DNA from: Actinomycetospora sp. NBRC 106378
Lineage (GTDB): Bacteria; Actinomycetota; Actinomycetes; Mycobacteriales; Pseudonocardiaceae
Assembly (NCBI RefSeq): GCF_030269685.1
Contig: NZ_BSTT01000001.1
Coordinates: 682,001-746,000 of the forward strand
DNA: 64,000 nt
Direction: 5' to 3'
In this document: one piece after another, positions 8,261-16,865 of the stretch
How positions within the stretch are numbered: position 1 is the stretch's first letter
Layout of the letters: each line of letters begins with the position of its first letter
Made by a program: the position numbers and the translations under genes
The notes under the pieces: generated by a model
The model's database searches: none
Told to the model about the DNA's origin: nothing
Seen by the model: only the letters and a program-made list of their open reading frames with translations

Positions 8261-8785
8261 GTGACCCCCGACGAGGCCGCCGCCGCGCTCATCGCCACCC
8301 CGGGTGACCTCGACGAGACGGTCGCCGGCCTCCCGGGCGCGCCCGGGCTGTACGCGTGGTGGACCACCGTGCCGCTCGGCCTGGGCGGCGCGGTCCACGA
8401 CGGCCGGACGCTGCTCGACGTCGGCGCCGCGCGCATGCTGCGCAACCGCGTCCGTCGTCAGGACCTCTACCGCACCGGCGTGTCACGCCTCCGCCGCGTG
8501 CTGGCAGGCCTGCTGCTCGACGACCTGTCGCTCGCCCCCACCTGGGCCGCCGACGTCGTGCTGCCGAAGGCCGACGAGGAACGACTCACCGGCTGGATGC
8601 GCGAGCGGGTGCTGCTCACCGCCCTTCCCGACGACGACGCCGCGGACCTGGTCGGGCCGGTCGCGGCTCGGCTCGGGGAGACCGCGATGGCGTCGGAGGC
8701 GGCGGCCCGGGCGGAGGAGCGGTTCGTCGCCGCACCGGGCGCGAAGCCCGTCCGCCCGGCCGGCGAGGTGTTCCGACGCCCCTGA
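8261..8785 (+). CDS. GIY-YIG-like nuclease-fold protein
   Basis: 174 aa. Contains a GIY-YIG-like pair, GLYAWW (about residue 30) and LLDVGAA (about 51), followed by RNRVRRQDL and RTGVSRLRRVLAGLLL, the order seen in small actinobacterial GIY-YIG proteins of unknown role. The tyrosine of YIG is replaced by Leu-Leu-Asp, so catalytic activity is doubtful. GTG 8261 was preferred over an upstream ATG at 8138 because the latter is encoded by the family C repeat. The gene sits alone between two inverted family C repeats. Confidence 0.6.
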   Translation: MTPDEAAAALIATPGDLDETVAGLPGAPGLYAWWTTVPLGLGGAVHDGRTLLDVGAARMLRNRVRRQDLYRTGVSRLRRVLAGLLLDDLSLAPTWAADVVLPKADEERLTGWMRERVLLTALPDDDAADLVGPVAARLGETAMASEAAARAEERFVAAPGAKPVRPAGEVFRRP

Positions 8786-8800
8786 CGGAGCCGGACTCCC

Positions 8801-8893
8801 TGGCTCTGGGTGCCAGCAGTGACGCATTGCGTGCGTCACGACGATGCGGCGAACCTGCCACTGGATGACAGCAACGACGCTTTCCTGCCACGG
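8801..8893 (-). repeat. Family C repeat, copy C2 (inverted)
   Basis: Reverse complement of C1. It begins 6 nt past the stop of the minus-strand DksA-like gene. Within it GTGACGCA-TTGCG-TGCGTCAC (8819-8839) is a perfect 8-bp hairpin. Confidence 0.8.
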
Positions 8894-8898
8894 CGGGG

Positions 8899-9228
8899 TC
8901 AGGCGTGCCGCACACACCGCCGCGCAGCCGGCCGGGCCTCGAGGCGCTCGCCCGGGATCGGGCGGCCGCACACCTCGCAGATCCCGTAGGTGCCGGCGTC
9001 GAGACGGGCGAACGCTGCGTCGACCTCGGCCAGGTCGGCGCGGGCCCGGGCGAGCAGGGCCTGGGCCTGAGCGCGGTCGTAGGCGATCGTCTGGCCCTCG
9101 GGGTCGTGCTCGTCGTCGCCCGAGCTCGACGACGCGGTCTCGACGATGTTCGCGATCTGCGCCTCGAGCGCCACGATCCGGGCGCGGGCCTCGTCGCGGG
9201 CGAGCCCGAGGTCGTCGGCGGCGCTCAC
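8899..9228 (-). CDS. TraR/DksA-type zinc-finger protein
   Basis: 109 aa. A long N-terminal coiled-coil helix pair (about residues 5-70) is followed by LDAGTYGICEVCGRPIPGERLEARPAARRCVRHA, a DksA C4-type finger in which the fourth cysteine is histidine (C-x-x-C ... C-x-x-H). DksA-like proteins bind the RNA polymerase secondary channel; actinobacterial members are little studied. The GTG start overlaps the preceding lipid-kinase stop by 4 bp, so the two are co-translated. Confidence 0.85.
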   Translation of the reverse strand: MSAADDLGLARDEARARIVALEAQIANIVETASSSSGDDEHDPEGQTIAYDRAQAQALLARARADLAEVDAAFARLDAGTYGICEVCGRPIPGERLEARPAARRCVRHA

Positions 9229-10175
9229 CGCACCGTCGCGAGGGCGCCGGGGACCAGTTCGATCGCCACCGAGGTGTCGCCGGGCAGCGTGATCACCTCG
9301 CCGTCGAGCTGCAGCGGGAGCTCGCCGAACGTGCGGAAGCGCAGGTGCCGGGCGCTGGGCTGCCAGCCCAGGCCCTTCCACGCGGCGCGCAGGCCGGTGA
9401 ACAGCAGCCGGATGCGGCCGCGGTGCGGGATCGACACGATCTCGAAGCGGCCGTCGGCGGGGTCGCCCTCGGACAGGCGCGCGTACTTGGCCATCTCCGA
9501 CAGGTTCGCGACGATCAGGCTGTCGTAGCGGTGCAGCCCCAGGTAGTCGCCAACGCCCACCCCGTCGCGGGACTCGCCCTCGAACGCCTCCAGCTCGATC
9601 TCGAACGGGCTGAAACGCAGGAACTCCCGGAACGTCGTCACCAGCTCACGCAGCGACCCCTTGCCGCCCCGCTCCAGGGCGAGCGCGACGACCGGGGTGA
9701 TGCCGAGCCCGATGTAGGAGTGCGCGTACCGGGGCCGGTTCGACCCGATCGTCAGCCGCAGCACGTCGAGGTACTCCACGGTGCCCTCGGCGATCGCCTC
9801 CGCCAGCGGTCGCTTCCGCGTGACGCGGCGGTGGTCGTTCGCGTTGCCCGCCGACGTGACGGCAACGACGGTGCCGGTGCGCCGGCCGTCGCCACCGGCC
9901 ATCGCACCGTCGACCACCTCGTTGTAGCCGCCGTCGCCGGACACCGAGACCACCAACGGCTTGTGGGTGCGGGCCGCGCTCTCGGCGATCGTCCGGGCGT
10001 GGCCGGCGTACTCGGTGGGGACGAGGTCGACGTCCAGACCGGGACACAGCCCGCGCAGCTCGCGCGCGAGCGTGTGGGCCTTGCCCTCGCCGCCGCCGGT
10101 GCTGTTCGGGTTGTAGACGAGCAGCACGCTGCGGAACGGCGGGGCGTCGGGAACCGGACCGGGCGCGGCGGACAC
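9225..10175 (-). CDS. Diacylglycerol kinase-family lipid kinase
   Basis: 316 aa. The DAGK catalytic domain opens with SVLLVYNPNSTGGGEGKA (NPxSG-type nucleotide loop), then VVSVSGDGGYNEVVDGAMAG (GGDGT equivalent, with GDGG) and a C-terminal beta domain. It phosphorylates diacylglycerol, sphingoid bases or a related lipid at the membrane. The change of the usual GGDGT to SGDGG is notable. GTG 10175 is chosen because it lies 15 residues before the first motif; the open frame runs on to 10277. It forms an operon with the DksA-like gene. Confidence 0.85.
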   Translation of the reverse strand: MSAAPGPVPDAPPFRSVLLVYNPNSTGGGEGKAHTLARELRGLCPGLDVDLVPTEYAGHARTIAESAARTHKPLVVSVSGDGGYNEVVDGAMAGGDGRRTGTVVAVTSAGNANDHRRVTRKRPLAEAIAEGTVEYLDVLRLTIGSNRPRYAHSYIGLGITPVVALALERGGKGSLRELVTTFREFLRFSPFEIELEAFEGESRDGVGVGDYLGLHRYDSLIVANLSEMAKYARLSEGDPADGRFEIVSIPHRGRIRLLFTGLRAAWKGLGWQPSARHLRFRTFGELPLQLDGEVITLPGDTSVAIELVPGALATVR

Positions 10176-10225
10176 GAACCGGACAGTACCGCCGCCTCCG
10201 GCTCCACGACGGAGGAACGCCCTGG

Positions 10226-11092
10226 TCAGGGGGTGACGAGCGCCGCCCGGACCGCCTGCTCCACCACCTGCGCCCACGGCTGCGCCGGACGGCCCAGCAG
10301 CCGGGCGAGGTCGTCGCCGGGAACGGTGAGCAGGCCCGCCGCCGCGCCCCGGTCGCTGTCGGCGAGCATCGCCGCGACCTCTTCGGGCAGACCCACCCCC
10401 GTCAGCGCCGCCGCGTAGTCCGCGGCGGGCAGATCCGTGTAGGTCACCGGGCGGCCCGCCGCCCGGCCGATCTCCGCGGCCAGCTCGCCGCGGGTGAACC
10501 CGGGAGCCCCGAGCTCGAGGACGTCGCCCGCCGACGCGCCGCCGGTCAGCGTGGCGACGGCGGCCTCGGCGAAGTCGGCCCGGGTGGCGGCGTCGAAGCG
10601 GCCCTCCCCGGAGGCACCGATCATCCCGTGCTCGATCGTCGCCGGGAGCGCGCCGAGGAAGTTCTCGACGTACCAGCCGTTGCGCAGCAGCACGGTCGGC
10701 AGGCCCGCCTCGGCGAGCAGCCGCTCGGTCGCGGCGTGCTCGGGGGCGAGGACCAGATCGGAGGTCTGCGCGTGCAGGATGCTCGTGTAGGCCACGAGCT
10801 CGACGCCGCCGGCGGTCACGAGAGCGTCCACGACGTTGCGGTGCTGCGGGAGGCGCGCGCCGTTCTCGCTGCCCGACACGAACAGCACCCGGGTGGCGCC
10901 CGCGAACGCCGCCCGCAGGGAGTCCGGGTCGGTGTAGTCCGCGTGGCGGACGTCGACGCCGCGAACCGCGAGGTCCTCGAGCGCCTCGATCCGGCGTCCG
11001 GTCGCGCGGACCTGGTCGGCGGGCACCCGCGTGAGCAGGGACTCGACGGCGAGACGGCCCAGGGCTCCGGTGGCTCCGGTGATCACGTACAC
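10226..11092 (-). CDS. NmrA-like SDR, NAD(P)H:quinone oxidoreductase (QorB-type)
   Basis: 288 aa atypical short-chain dehydrogenase. The dinucleotide motif GATGALGRLAVESLL follows immediately after the start (VYVIT), and VLFVSGSEN and YTSILHA match the quinone-oxidoreductase-2 branch. No catalytic YxxxK is evident, as usual for this branch. GTG start with AAGGAGAA eight nt upstream. Divergent from an HxlR regulator at 11195, a pairing often seen where HxlR senses electrophiles or quinones and controls the reductase. Confidence 0.85.
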   Translation of the reverse strand: MYVITGATGALGRLAVESLLTRVPADQVRATGRRIEALEDLAVRGVDVRHADYTDPDSLRAAFAGATRVLFVSGSENGARLPQHRNVVDALVTAGGVELVAYTSILHAQTSDLVLAPEHAATERLLAEAGLPTVLLRNGWYVENFLGALPATIEHGMIGASGEGRFDAATRADFAEAAVATLTGGASAGDVLELGAPGFTRGELAAEIGRAAGRPVTYTDLPAADYAAALTGVGLPEEVAAMLADSDRGAAAGLLTVPGDDLARLLGRPAQPWAQVVEQAVRAALVTP

Positions 11093-11167
11093 GGCTTCTC
11101 CTTCGGGAGGCGGGTTCACTGCCTCGGCCAACCCGCCCCGACCTCCGCCACTTCCCATCGGAGAGTG

Positions 11168-11183
11168 AGCACCTTGAAGTGCT
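11168..11183. promoter_or_regulatory. Candidate HxlR operator between divergent genes
   Basis: AGCAC-CTTGAA-GTGCT, a 5-bp inverted repeat with a 6-nt spacer, lies 11 bp before the HxlR ATG and 75 bp before the quinone oxidoreductase start. The site could serve both genes; binding is inferred. Confidence 0.4.
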
Positions 11184-11194
11184 GTAGGTACCTG

Positions 11195-11581
11195 ATGGAT
11201 AGTGAGCTGGTGGAGGCCGACCCGTTCGACGCGAACTGCCCGAGCCGTCAGGTGCTGGACCGGATCGGGGACCGGTGGAGCGTCCTCGTCGTGAGCACGC
11301 TCGCGGCGGGCACGCTGCGCCACGGCGAGATCGCCGGCCGCATCGGCGGCATCACCCCGAAGATGCTCACGCAGACCCTGCGCGGCCTCGAGCGCGACGG
11401 GCTGGTGCGCCGCACGGTGTACGCGGAGGTGCCGCCGCGGGTGGAGTACGCGCTCACCGGCCTCGGCCGCGACCTCGTCGGGCTCGTCCAGCAGCTCACG
11501 CGCTGGGCGGAGGTCCACATTCCCGACGTCGAGGCGGCGCGGGCGGACTACGACGCGCGACCGACCGCCTCGAGGAAGTAG
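11195..11581 (+). CDS. HxlR-family transcriptional regulator
   Basis: 128 aa winged helix protein. The HxlR signature is clear: NCPSRQVLDRIGDRWSVLVV, GxLRHGEIAGRIGGITPKMLTQTLRGLERDGLVRR and a wing with VPPRVEYALT. A single Cys (Cys13) occupies the position used for redox or electrophile sensing in QorR/HypR-type members. Divergent from the quinone oxidoreductase; its 3' end overlaps the convergent GH88 gene by 34 bp. Confidence 0.92.
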   Translation: MDSELVEADPFDANCPSRQVLDRIGDRWSVLVVSTLAAGTLRHGEIAGRIGGITPKMLTQTLRGLERDGLVRRTVYAEVPPRVEYALTGLGRDLVGLVQQLTRWAEVHIPDVEAARADYDARPTASRK

Positions 11582-12804
11582 TAGTCGGCGTAGACTATCC
11601 CGACGTCGACCTCGCTGTCCTGCGGCTTCCCGCCGACGGCGTGCGCGAGCAGGGCGGGGCCGTCCGGGGCGACGTCGCGCGTGGCCAGCTCGTCGAGGGT
11701 CTCCAGCGCGACCTGCCGGTAGCGGGCGTCGCCGGTCTGTGCCGCGAGGTCGAGCAGCCCGGACGCGGCGACGGCGGCCGCGCTGGTGTCCCGCTCCTCG
11801 TTCGGCCTCGAGAAGTCCCACGACGGGACGCGCGCGCCCGGCGCGGTGTGCGCGAGCCACCAGTCGGCGGCCTTCCGCGCCGCCGCCAGCAGCTCCGGGT
11901 TCCCGGCCGCGCGGGCCTGCGCGGCGAACCCGTGGATCGCCCAGCCCTGCCCGCGGCTCCAGGTCGAGTCCGGGTCGGCGCCCTGCCAGGTGTCGCGCTT
12001 GACGAGCTGTCCCGACGACGGGTCGAACACCGCCACGTGCGCGATGCTCCCGTCGGGGCGCATGTTGGTCGTCGACGCCGTGAGCGCGTGCTGGGTCGCG
12101 ATGTCCTTCCAGGCCGGGTCGCCGCCCGGCAGGGCCGCCGCCCGGTCGAGCAGCGGCAGGTTCATCACCGTGTCAATGATGACCGGGAAGCGCCAGGACC
12201 CGCGCTTGTCGTCGTCGCCCTCGGTGTCCCAGCTCTTGATCGCCTTCACGGACGGCGAGTACCGGGTGGCGAGCGACCGGGCGGCGGTGACGATCTGCTC
12301 GGCCCCGCGGCCGGTCTGGTCCAGCGCGGCGCCGTAGCTGTCGTCGACCACGAAGCCGAGATCGTGGGTATCGGTGCGCGTGACCTGCCCGGCGATCGGG
12401 TCGGTCCAGCGCTGCGCCCGGGCCACCCAGGCCGGGTCCCGCGTCATCGTGTGCGCGAGCCACAGCTCGCCAGGGAAGAAGCCGGAGGTCCAGTCGTCGA
12501 CCGGCTTCGTCGTCCACGTGCTCTTCCCCGCGTCCACGGAGCGCGGGTAGCCGGCCGCCGGGTCGAGGCGGTCAGCGCTCGCCGCGAGCCGCTCCCAGGC
12601 CGTCGGCAGCACGCGGGTCACGGCCGGGGACAGCACGTCGTTGCTGCTCGGAGCGGGCGTCGACACCGGAACGGACACCGGAGCGGACGACGGCGCCGGC
12701 ACCGACCCGGCGTCGGGGGAGCCGCAGCCGACCAGCAGCACCCCGGCGAGAACCACTCCTGCCACACCCGTCACACGCCCAGCGTGCCCGCCCCCGACCC
12801 CCAT
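11548..12804 (-). CDS. GH88-type unsaturated glucuronyl hydrolase, lipoprotein
   Basis: 418 aa. A lipobox (LAGVLLVGC) and a Ser/Pro/Ala-rich spacer to about residue 55 precede an (alpha/alpha)6-barrel with TSGFFPGELWLAH, VDDSYGAALDQ (catalytic-type Asp) and VIIDTVMNLPLLDRAA (second Asp), all characteristic of GH88/GH105. These enzymes remove 4,5-unsaturated uronic acid from oligosaccharides made by polysaccharide lyases, here at the outer face of the membrane. The frame extends to 12867, but the first 21 residues would be encoded by a family B repeat, so ATG 12804 is taken as the start. Confidence 0.85.
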   Translation of the reverse strand: MGVGGGHAGRVTGVAGVVLAGVLLVGCGSPDAGSVPAPSSAPVSVPVSTPAPSSNDVLSPAVTRVLPTAWERLAASADRLDPAAGYPRSVDAGKSTWTTKPVDDWTSGFFPGELWLAHTMTRDPAWVARAQRWTDPIAGQVTRTDTHDLGFVVDDSYGAALDQTGRGAEQIVTAARSLATRYSPSVKAIKSWDTEGDDDKRGSWRFPVIIDTVMNLPLLDRAAALPGGDPAWKDIATQHALTASTTNMRPDGSIAHVAVFDPSSGQLVKRDTWQGADPDSTWSRGQGWAIHGFAAQARAAGNPELLAAARKAADWWLAHTAPGARVPSWDFSRPNEERDTSAAAVAASGLLDLAAQTGDARYRQVALETLDELATRDVAPDGPALLAHAVGGKPQDSEVDVGIVYADYYFLEAVGRAS

Positions 12805-12839
12805 GACGCGGGACCGTAGCCCGAACGGGCGATCCCCGG

Positions 12840-12894
12840 AACGAGCGAACGGCACTCTCGTGCACATCGATGCGGTGAGAGTGCCGCTCGTTCG
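12840..12894. repeat. Family B hairpin repeat, copy B1
   Basis: GGCACTCTC and GAGAGTGCC arms extended by CGAAC/GTTCG-type flanks, with centre TGCACATCGATGC. It sits 15 bp beyond the stop of the amine oxidase gene (read on the minus strand) and before the GH88 start, where it can act as a terminator. Confidence 0.75.
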
Positions 12895-12909
12895 GAGTGG
12901 GGCGCCCCC

Positions 12910-14856
12910 CTAGTGGCAGGCCTCCCCGTGCGGCGCGCCGGCCGGGAGGTCCAGCGCCGGGTTGCCGTCGAAGAAGCCGGACGGGCGGAGCATGAAGCCG
13001 ATCGTCGACACCGGCATCACCGGCCAGTCCTCGGGCCGCACCACGTGGTGGGCGCCGAACGTGTACCAGACGACGACGTCGGCGCCCTCGAGCGGACGGT
13101 CGCCCTCGAGGTAGTGCGGCAGCCCCGTCCCGACCGGCGCCTGCAGCGGGTAGTCGCCCGCGGCGAAGCGCTGGGAGGGGTCGTGGGCGGTGACCCAGAC
13201 GGTGTGCTCGGTGAACCCGGAGCGCGGCGCGAAGACCGCCTCCGGCGAGTACATCGGCGGCACCGTCGAGCCCGGCATGAGGGCGTAGGCCGTCGGCGCG
13301 CCGGTCGGGCCGGTCTCGGTGGCGCTCTCGATCTTCCAGAAGCGCGCCCGCTCCGGGGCCGTGTCCCGGGCGCCCTGCGCCTCGGAGGCGACGGGCGTCC
13401 GGGTCGTCACCCACGCGTTCCCGTGCGGGTTGGCCGGCCCGGGCGGCGAGGGCATGGAGTCGATCTCGGTGACCGTGTTCGCCGCCCCGTCGACGGTCAT
13501 GTCGAGGCGCACGCAGAAGAAGTGCTGGTGGTGCGGGCCGTAGAGGCCGGGGGCGAGCAGGACCCCGTGCTCCGGGGTCTCGCCGACCGGGATCGACCCG
13601 GTGGACAACACCCCGGAGAGCTTCACCTCGTACTCGATCATGCCGTCGTTGTAGAGGTACCAGAAGTAGCCGTACTCGTAGTTCCCGACGGTGACGATCG
13701 AGGAGATGACGAGGCGCCGGCGGCGGCGGACCTCGACCTTCTCGGTGCGGAAGTCGGTGTGCTTCCACGCGATCCCGGTGTCCTCCTCGTGCATGCAGAT
13801 CGCGTTCGGGATGACGACGGCGCCACCGTCCTGGTCGTTGACGACCCCGTCGAAGTACCGGATGTGCCCGACGCAGTCGCAGCCCAGGGTCAGCGGGTTC
13901 GCGAGCCAGCCGACGCCGTACTCGCCCTGGTCGAACACGTTCTTGAAGCGGTGGGTGGGCGCGGGGTCGCCGTAGGGCACGTACATCTCGGCGAGCGAGG
14001 CGCGGTGCAGGATCGGACGCCGGGTGCCGCGGTCGTCGTAGGAGACGTCGTGCAGGACGAGGCCCTCCCGCGGGGTGAAGCCGATCCGCAGGTGCCACTT
14101 CTGCCAGGACACGGCGTGGCCCTCGACGGTGAAGCTCGGCCCCTCGGGCTGGGTGATCTCGATCGGCTTGACGTCGTCGCGGATCGTCTCGACCCGCGGC
14201 ACGTTCGCCGGGTCGTGGATCCACGGCTGCTCGTAGTTGGCGGGCTGTGGCGGCAGGTCGACGATCCCGTGGTCCTCGACATCCACCACCTCGCGCCGGT
14301 CGAGGTCCACGGTGACGATCAGGCCGTCGACCGGGCGGGCGTAGCCGTGCTCCCCGGGGGCGGACCGCATCCAGGTCAGCGGCCGGACGATGCGCCGCTC
14401 CGTGGGGTCGTCCGCCGGCCCGGTCCACGACGACGCCCAGGGGTCGATCATCGCGAGGTCGAACTGCTCGATCCCGCGCCGCCGCATCGCCTCCTGCCAG
14501 CGCGGGTCGGCACGGACGATGTCCTCGGTCGCGAAGAACTCCTCGGCCATGATCGGCGCCTGCACGCCCGGCCGCGGGACCCAGGCGACGAGCGACCGGT
14601 CGGTCAGGGAGACGACCGCCTCGTAGAGCGTCCGCTCGGACCGCTCGTAGACGACCAGCTCGGCCTCGCGGGGCAGGTCCCGGCCGCTGGCGAGGTCCGC
14701 CTTCGACGGCTCGTGGAGGTGGATGAACACGAAGCGGGCGGTCGGGCCGAGCCCCCGCGCCTCCTTGAGGATCGCCGCCGCCGCCGACACCTCGTCGGCG
14801 GTCAGCGGCTCGAGCGGGTGGGCGACGGAGACCTGGGGTTCGTCCAGTGCGGTCAT
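12910..14856 (-). CDS. Primary amine oxidase (copper/TPQ)
   Basis: 648 aa, the usual length. Oxidatively deaminates primary amines (tyramine, phenethylamine or similar) to aldehydes, ammonia and H2O2. The topaquinone-forming tyrosine lies in VGNYEYGYFWY (N-Y-E/D motif); the proton-abstracting Asp in HIRYFDGVVND; copper ligands in HHQHFFCVRLD (H-x-H) and a C-terminal His in the HHVVRPEDWPVMP region. No signal peptide, so it is probably cytoplasmic. It overlaps the upstream permease by 4 bp (ATGA), implying uptake and oxidation of the same amine. Confidence 0.95.
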   Translation of the reverse strand: MTALDEPQVSVAHPLEPLTADEVSAAAAILKEARGLGPTARFVFIHLHEPSKADLASGRDLPREAELVVYERSERTLYEAVVSLTDRSLVAWVPRPGVQAPIMAEEFFATEDIVRADPRWQEAMRRRGIEQFDLAMIDPWASSWTGPADDPTERRIVRPLTWMRSAPGEHGYARPVDGLIVTVDLDRREVVDVEDHGIVDLPPQPANYEQPWIHDPANVPRVETIRDDVKPIEITQPEGPSFTVEGHAVSWQKWHLRIGFTPREGLVLHDVSYDDRGTRRPILHRASLAEMYVPYGDPAPTHRFKNVFDQGEYGVGWLANPLTLGCDCVGHIRYFDGVVNDQDGGAVVIPNAICMHEEDTGIAWKHTDFRTEKVEVRRRRRLVISSIVTVGNYEYGYFWYLYNDGMIEYEVKLSGVLSTGSIPVGETPEHGVLLAPGLYGPHHQHFFCVRLDMTVDGAANTVTEIDSMPSPPGPANPHGNAWVTTRTPVASEAQGARDTAPERARFWKIESATETGPTGAPTAYALMPGSTVPPMYSPEAVFAPRSGFTEHTVWVTAHDPSQRFAAGDYPLQAPVGTGLPHYLEGDRPLEGADVVVWYTFGAHHVVRPEDWPVMPVSTIGFMLRPSGFFDGNPALDLPAGAPHGEACH

Positions 14857-16397
14857 CGGGCGACCTCCTGCGGGGCGTCGAGCTCGGGGTCGGACAGGGA
14901 GAAGTGGCCGAGTCCCGCGTACACGTCGGGCCGCCTCGACCGCAGGACCAGGGCGATGACGACGCCGACCGCGAAGATCACCACGGGCACGTAGGGCAGC
15001 AGGGTGATGAACGGGACGCCGTCCGCCGCGGCGAGCTCGGCGCGGTTGTCGACCAGCAGGTAGCACGCGCCGACCATGGCCACGCACCCCACGACGGGCG
15101 CGACCAGTGTCGTCAGGACGTTGAAGCCGTCGCGGGCCGTCGTCAGGAAGTAGCGCACGATCGCGACGCAGACCAGCGCCTGGACGGCGAGGATGCCGAG
15201 CACCCCGAGCAGCGGCGACCAGGTGCCGAGCTTGGTCAGCGCGGCCTCGGTCGAGGGGTCGTAGAGGGTGAAGCCGAGCATGTAGAGCGCGACGATCGCC
15301 GTCGTCGTCATGGCCGCGACGCCGGGCCCGTGGTGCTTCGAGGTCCGGGCGAGCACCCGCGGCAGGACGCCCTCGCGGCCGAGCGCGAACAGGTAGCGCG
15401 CCGAGGTGTTGTAGAACGCCATGGCGCACGCGAACGAGCTGGTGACCGCCAGGATCTCGATGATCACGGTCAGCCAGCCACCGACGAAGCGGTCCGAGAG
15501 CGGGTAGAACGCCGACGCGTACGTGCCGTTCAGCTGGTCCGACACGGCCTGGACGCTGCCGGTGAGCCCCCAGCCGGTGACGAAGGCGTACGAGACGAAC
15601 ATGTAGAAGATGCCGAGCCCGATGACCGACCCGTAGGTCGCGATCGACGCGATCTTGTGCGGGTCGCGGGACTCCTCGGCGTAGTTCGGGGCCATCTCGA
15701 AGCCGACCCAGGACCAGAAGGCCGCGAACAGGGCGATGCCGGCCGCCGTCGTCCCGAAGATCTGCAGGGCGCCGGCGTTGCCGAACACCTGCGAGGGGTC
15801 GAACGGTGCGGCCGAGAAGCCCTCGGCGCCACCGGACACGAAGATCGCCAGCGAGAGGACGATCAGGGCGAGCACCTCGGCGACGAGCATGACGCCGAGG
15901 ACCTTCGCGGTGAGCTCGATGTGGAACCAGGCGAGCAGGCTCATGATCGCGAGGCCCAGCGCCATGTACAGCCAGGCCGGCAGCGCGAGGCCGGTGAACG
16001 TCTCGACGGTCGACGCCGCGAAGTACCCCATGACGCCGATGACGGCACCCACGAAGATCATGTAGCAGAGCGCGATGAGCAACCCGGAACCGACGCCCAC
16101 CACGCGGCCGAGCCCCCGGCTGACGAACGTGTAGAAGCCCCCCGCGCTCGTCACCCGCTTCGACATCGCGATGTAGCCGACCGAGAAGATCGTGAGCGCG
16201 ATCGTGGCGATCCCGAACGCCGCCGGCGCGGCCCAGCCGCCGCCGTTCACGGCGACCGGGACGTTGAACAGCATGGCGGTCAGGGGCGCGGCGCCGGTGA
16301 CGATGCAGAAGAGGACCGAGGGCAGGCCGAGCGCGTTGTCGGCGAGGCGGCCGTGCGAGGTCTCGGGTGGCGCTGTGGGCGGAGCGGTGGCGGTCAT
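14853..16397 (-). CDS. APC-superfamily amino acid/amine permease
   Basis: 514 aa integral membrane protein with about twelve hydrophobic segments. The first helix carries the APC motif (LPSVLFCIVTGAAPLTAMLFNVPVAV) and helix 6 contains FWSWVGFEMAPNYAEESRDP, the usual substrate-binding segment and its E-E-S continuation. First gene of a two-gene operon with the amine oxidase; the substrate is therefore probably an aromatic or aliphatic amine. The 159-bp upstream gap holds no gene. Confidence 0.9.
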   Translation of the reverse strand: MTATAPPTAPPETSHGRLADNALGLPSVLFCIVTGAAPLTAMLFNVPVAVNGGGWAAPAAFGIATIALTIFSVGYIAMSKRVTSAGGFYTFVSRGLGRVVGVGSGLLIALCYMIFVGAVIGVMGYFAASTVETFTGLALPAWLYMALGLAIMSLLAWFHIELTAKVLGVMLVAEVLALIVLSLAIFVSGGAEGFSAAPFDPSQVFGNAGALQIFGTTAAGIALFAAFWSWVGFEMAPNYAEESRDPHKIASIATYGSVIGLGIFYMFVSYAFVTGWGLTGSVQAVSDQLNGTYASAFYPLSDRFVGGWLTVIIEILAVTSSFACAMAFYNTSARYLFALGREGVLPRVLARTSKHHGPGVAAMTTTAIVALYMLGFTLYDPSTEAALTKLGTWSPLLGVLGILAVQALVCVAIVRYFLTTARDGFNVLTTLVAPVVGCVAMVGACYLLVDNRAELAAADGVPFITLLPYVPVVIFAVGVVIALVLRSRRPDVYAGLGHFSLSDPELDAPQEVAR

Positions 16398-16556
16398 CGA
16401 GTTCCTTCGAGCCGGGGCGGGGGCCCGTCCACTCTCAGAAGGTCATGTGTCGTCCAGGTGACCGACGTGCTAAGCCGCACCTCGCTGACCTGCGCGAACA
16501 GGACGATCCGGGCACGTCATGACGGCGGGTGCCCGCGCCGTCGCGCTCCGGTACGG

Positions 16557-16865
16557 CTACGGATCTCCCCCGGCCGCGATGCGCAACAGCACGTCGGCGT
16601 GGCAGGCCTCGTCCGGGGCGCACCAGCAGGCGAGGTCGTGCCCCGCCAGCTCCGTCCGGGCCTTCTCGACGAGCTCCGGGCGCTCGACGAGCCAGCGGCG
16701 GTAGAGCGCGATCATCAGGTCCCGGTCGAGCGTGACGCGCTCGCCGCCCACCTCGACGGTCTCGCCGAGCCGGAACGGGTTGCCCCACGACGACGGCCGC
16801 GCGACGGTGACGGCCTCCTCGGGCTTGCGCCACCCCTTGGCGCGCCTCAGCTGGATGCGTCTCAT
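16557..16865 (-). CDS. DUF4326 protein
   Basis: 102 aa small basic protein. Matches DUF4326: RRAKGWRKPEEAVTVARPSSWGNPF near the N-terminus and a C-terminal DLACWCAPDEACHADVLL with a Cys/His cluster (CxC...C-H) that could bind metal. Function unknown; homologues also occur in phages. It overlaps the class-V aminotransferase by 4 bp. Confidence 0.85.
   Translation of the reverse strand: MRRIQLRRAKGWRKPEEAVTVARPSSWGNPFRLGETVEVGGERVTLDRDLMIALYRRWLVERPELVEKARTELAGHDLACWCAPDEACHADVLLRIAAGGDP

Noticed and set aside
12804-12867. Longer start for the GH88 gene
   Set aside because: The extra residues (MCTRVPFARSGDRPF) come from the family B repeat; the shorter start gives a normal lipoprotein signal.
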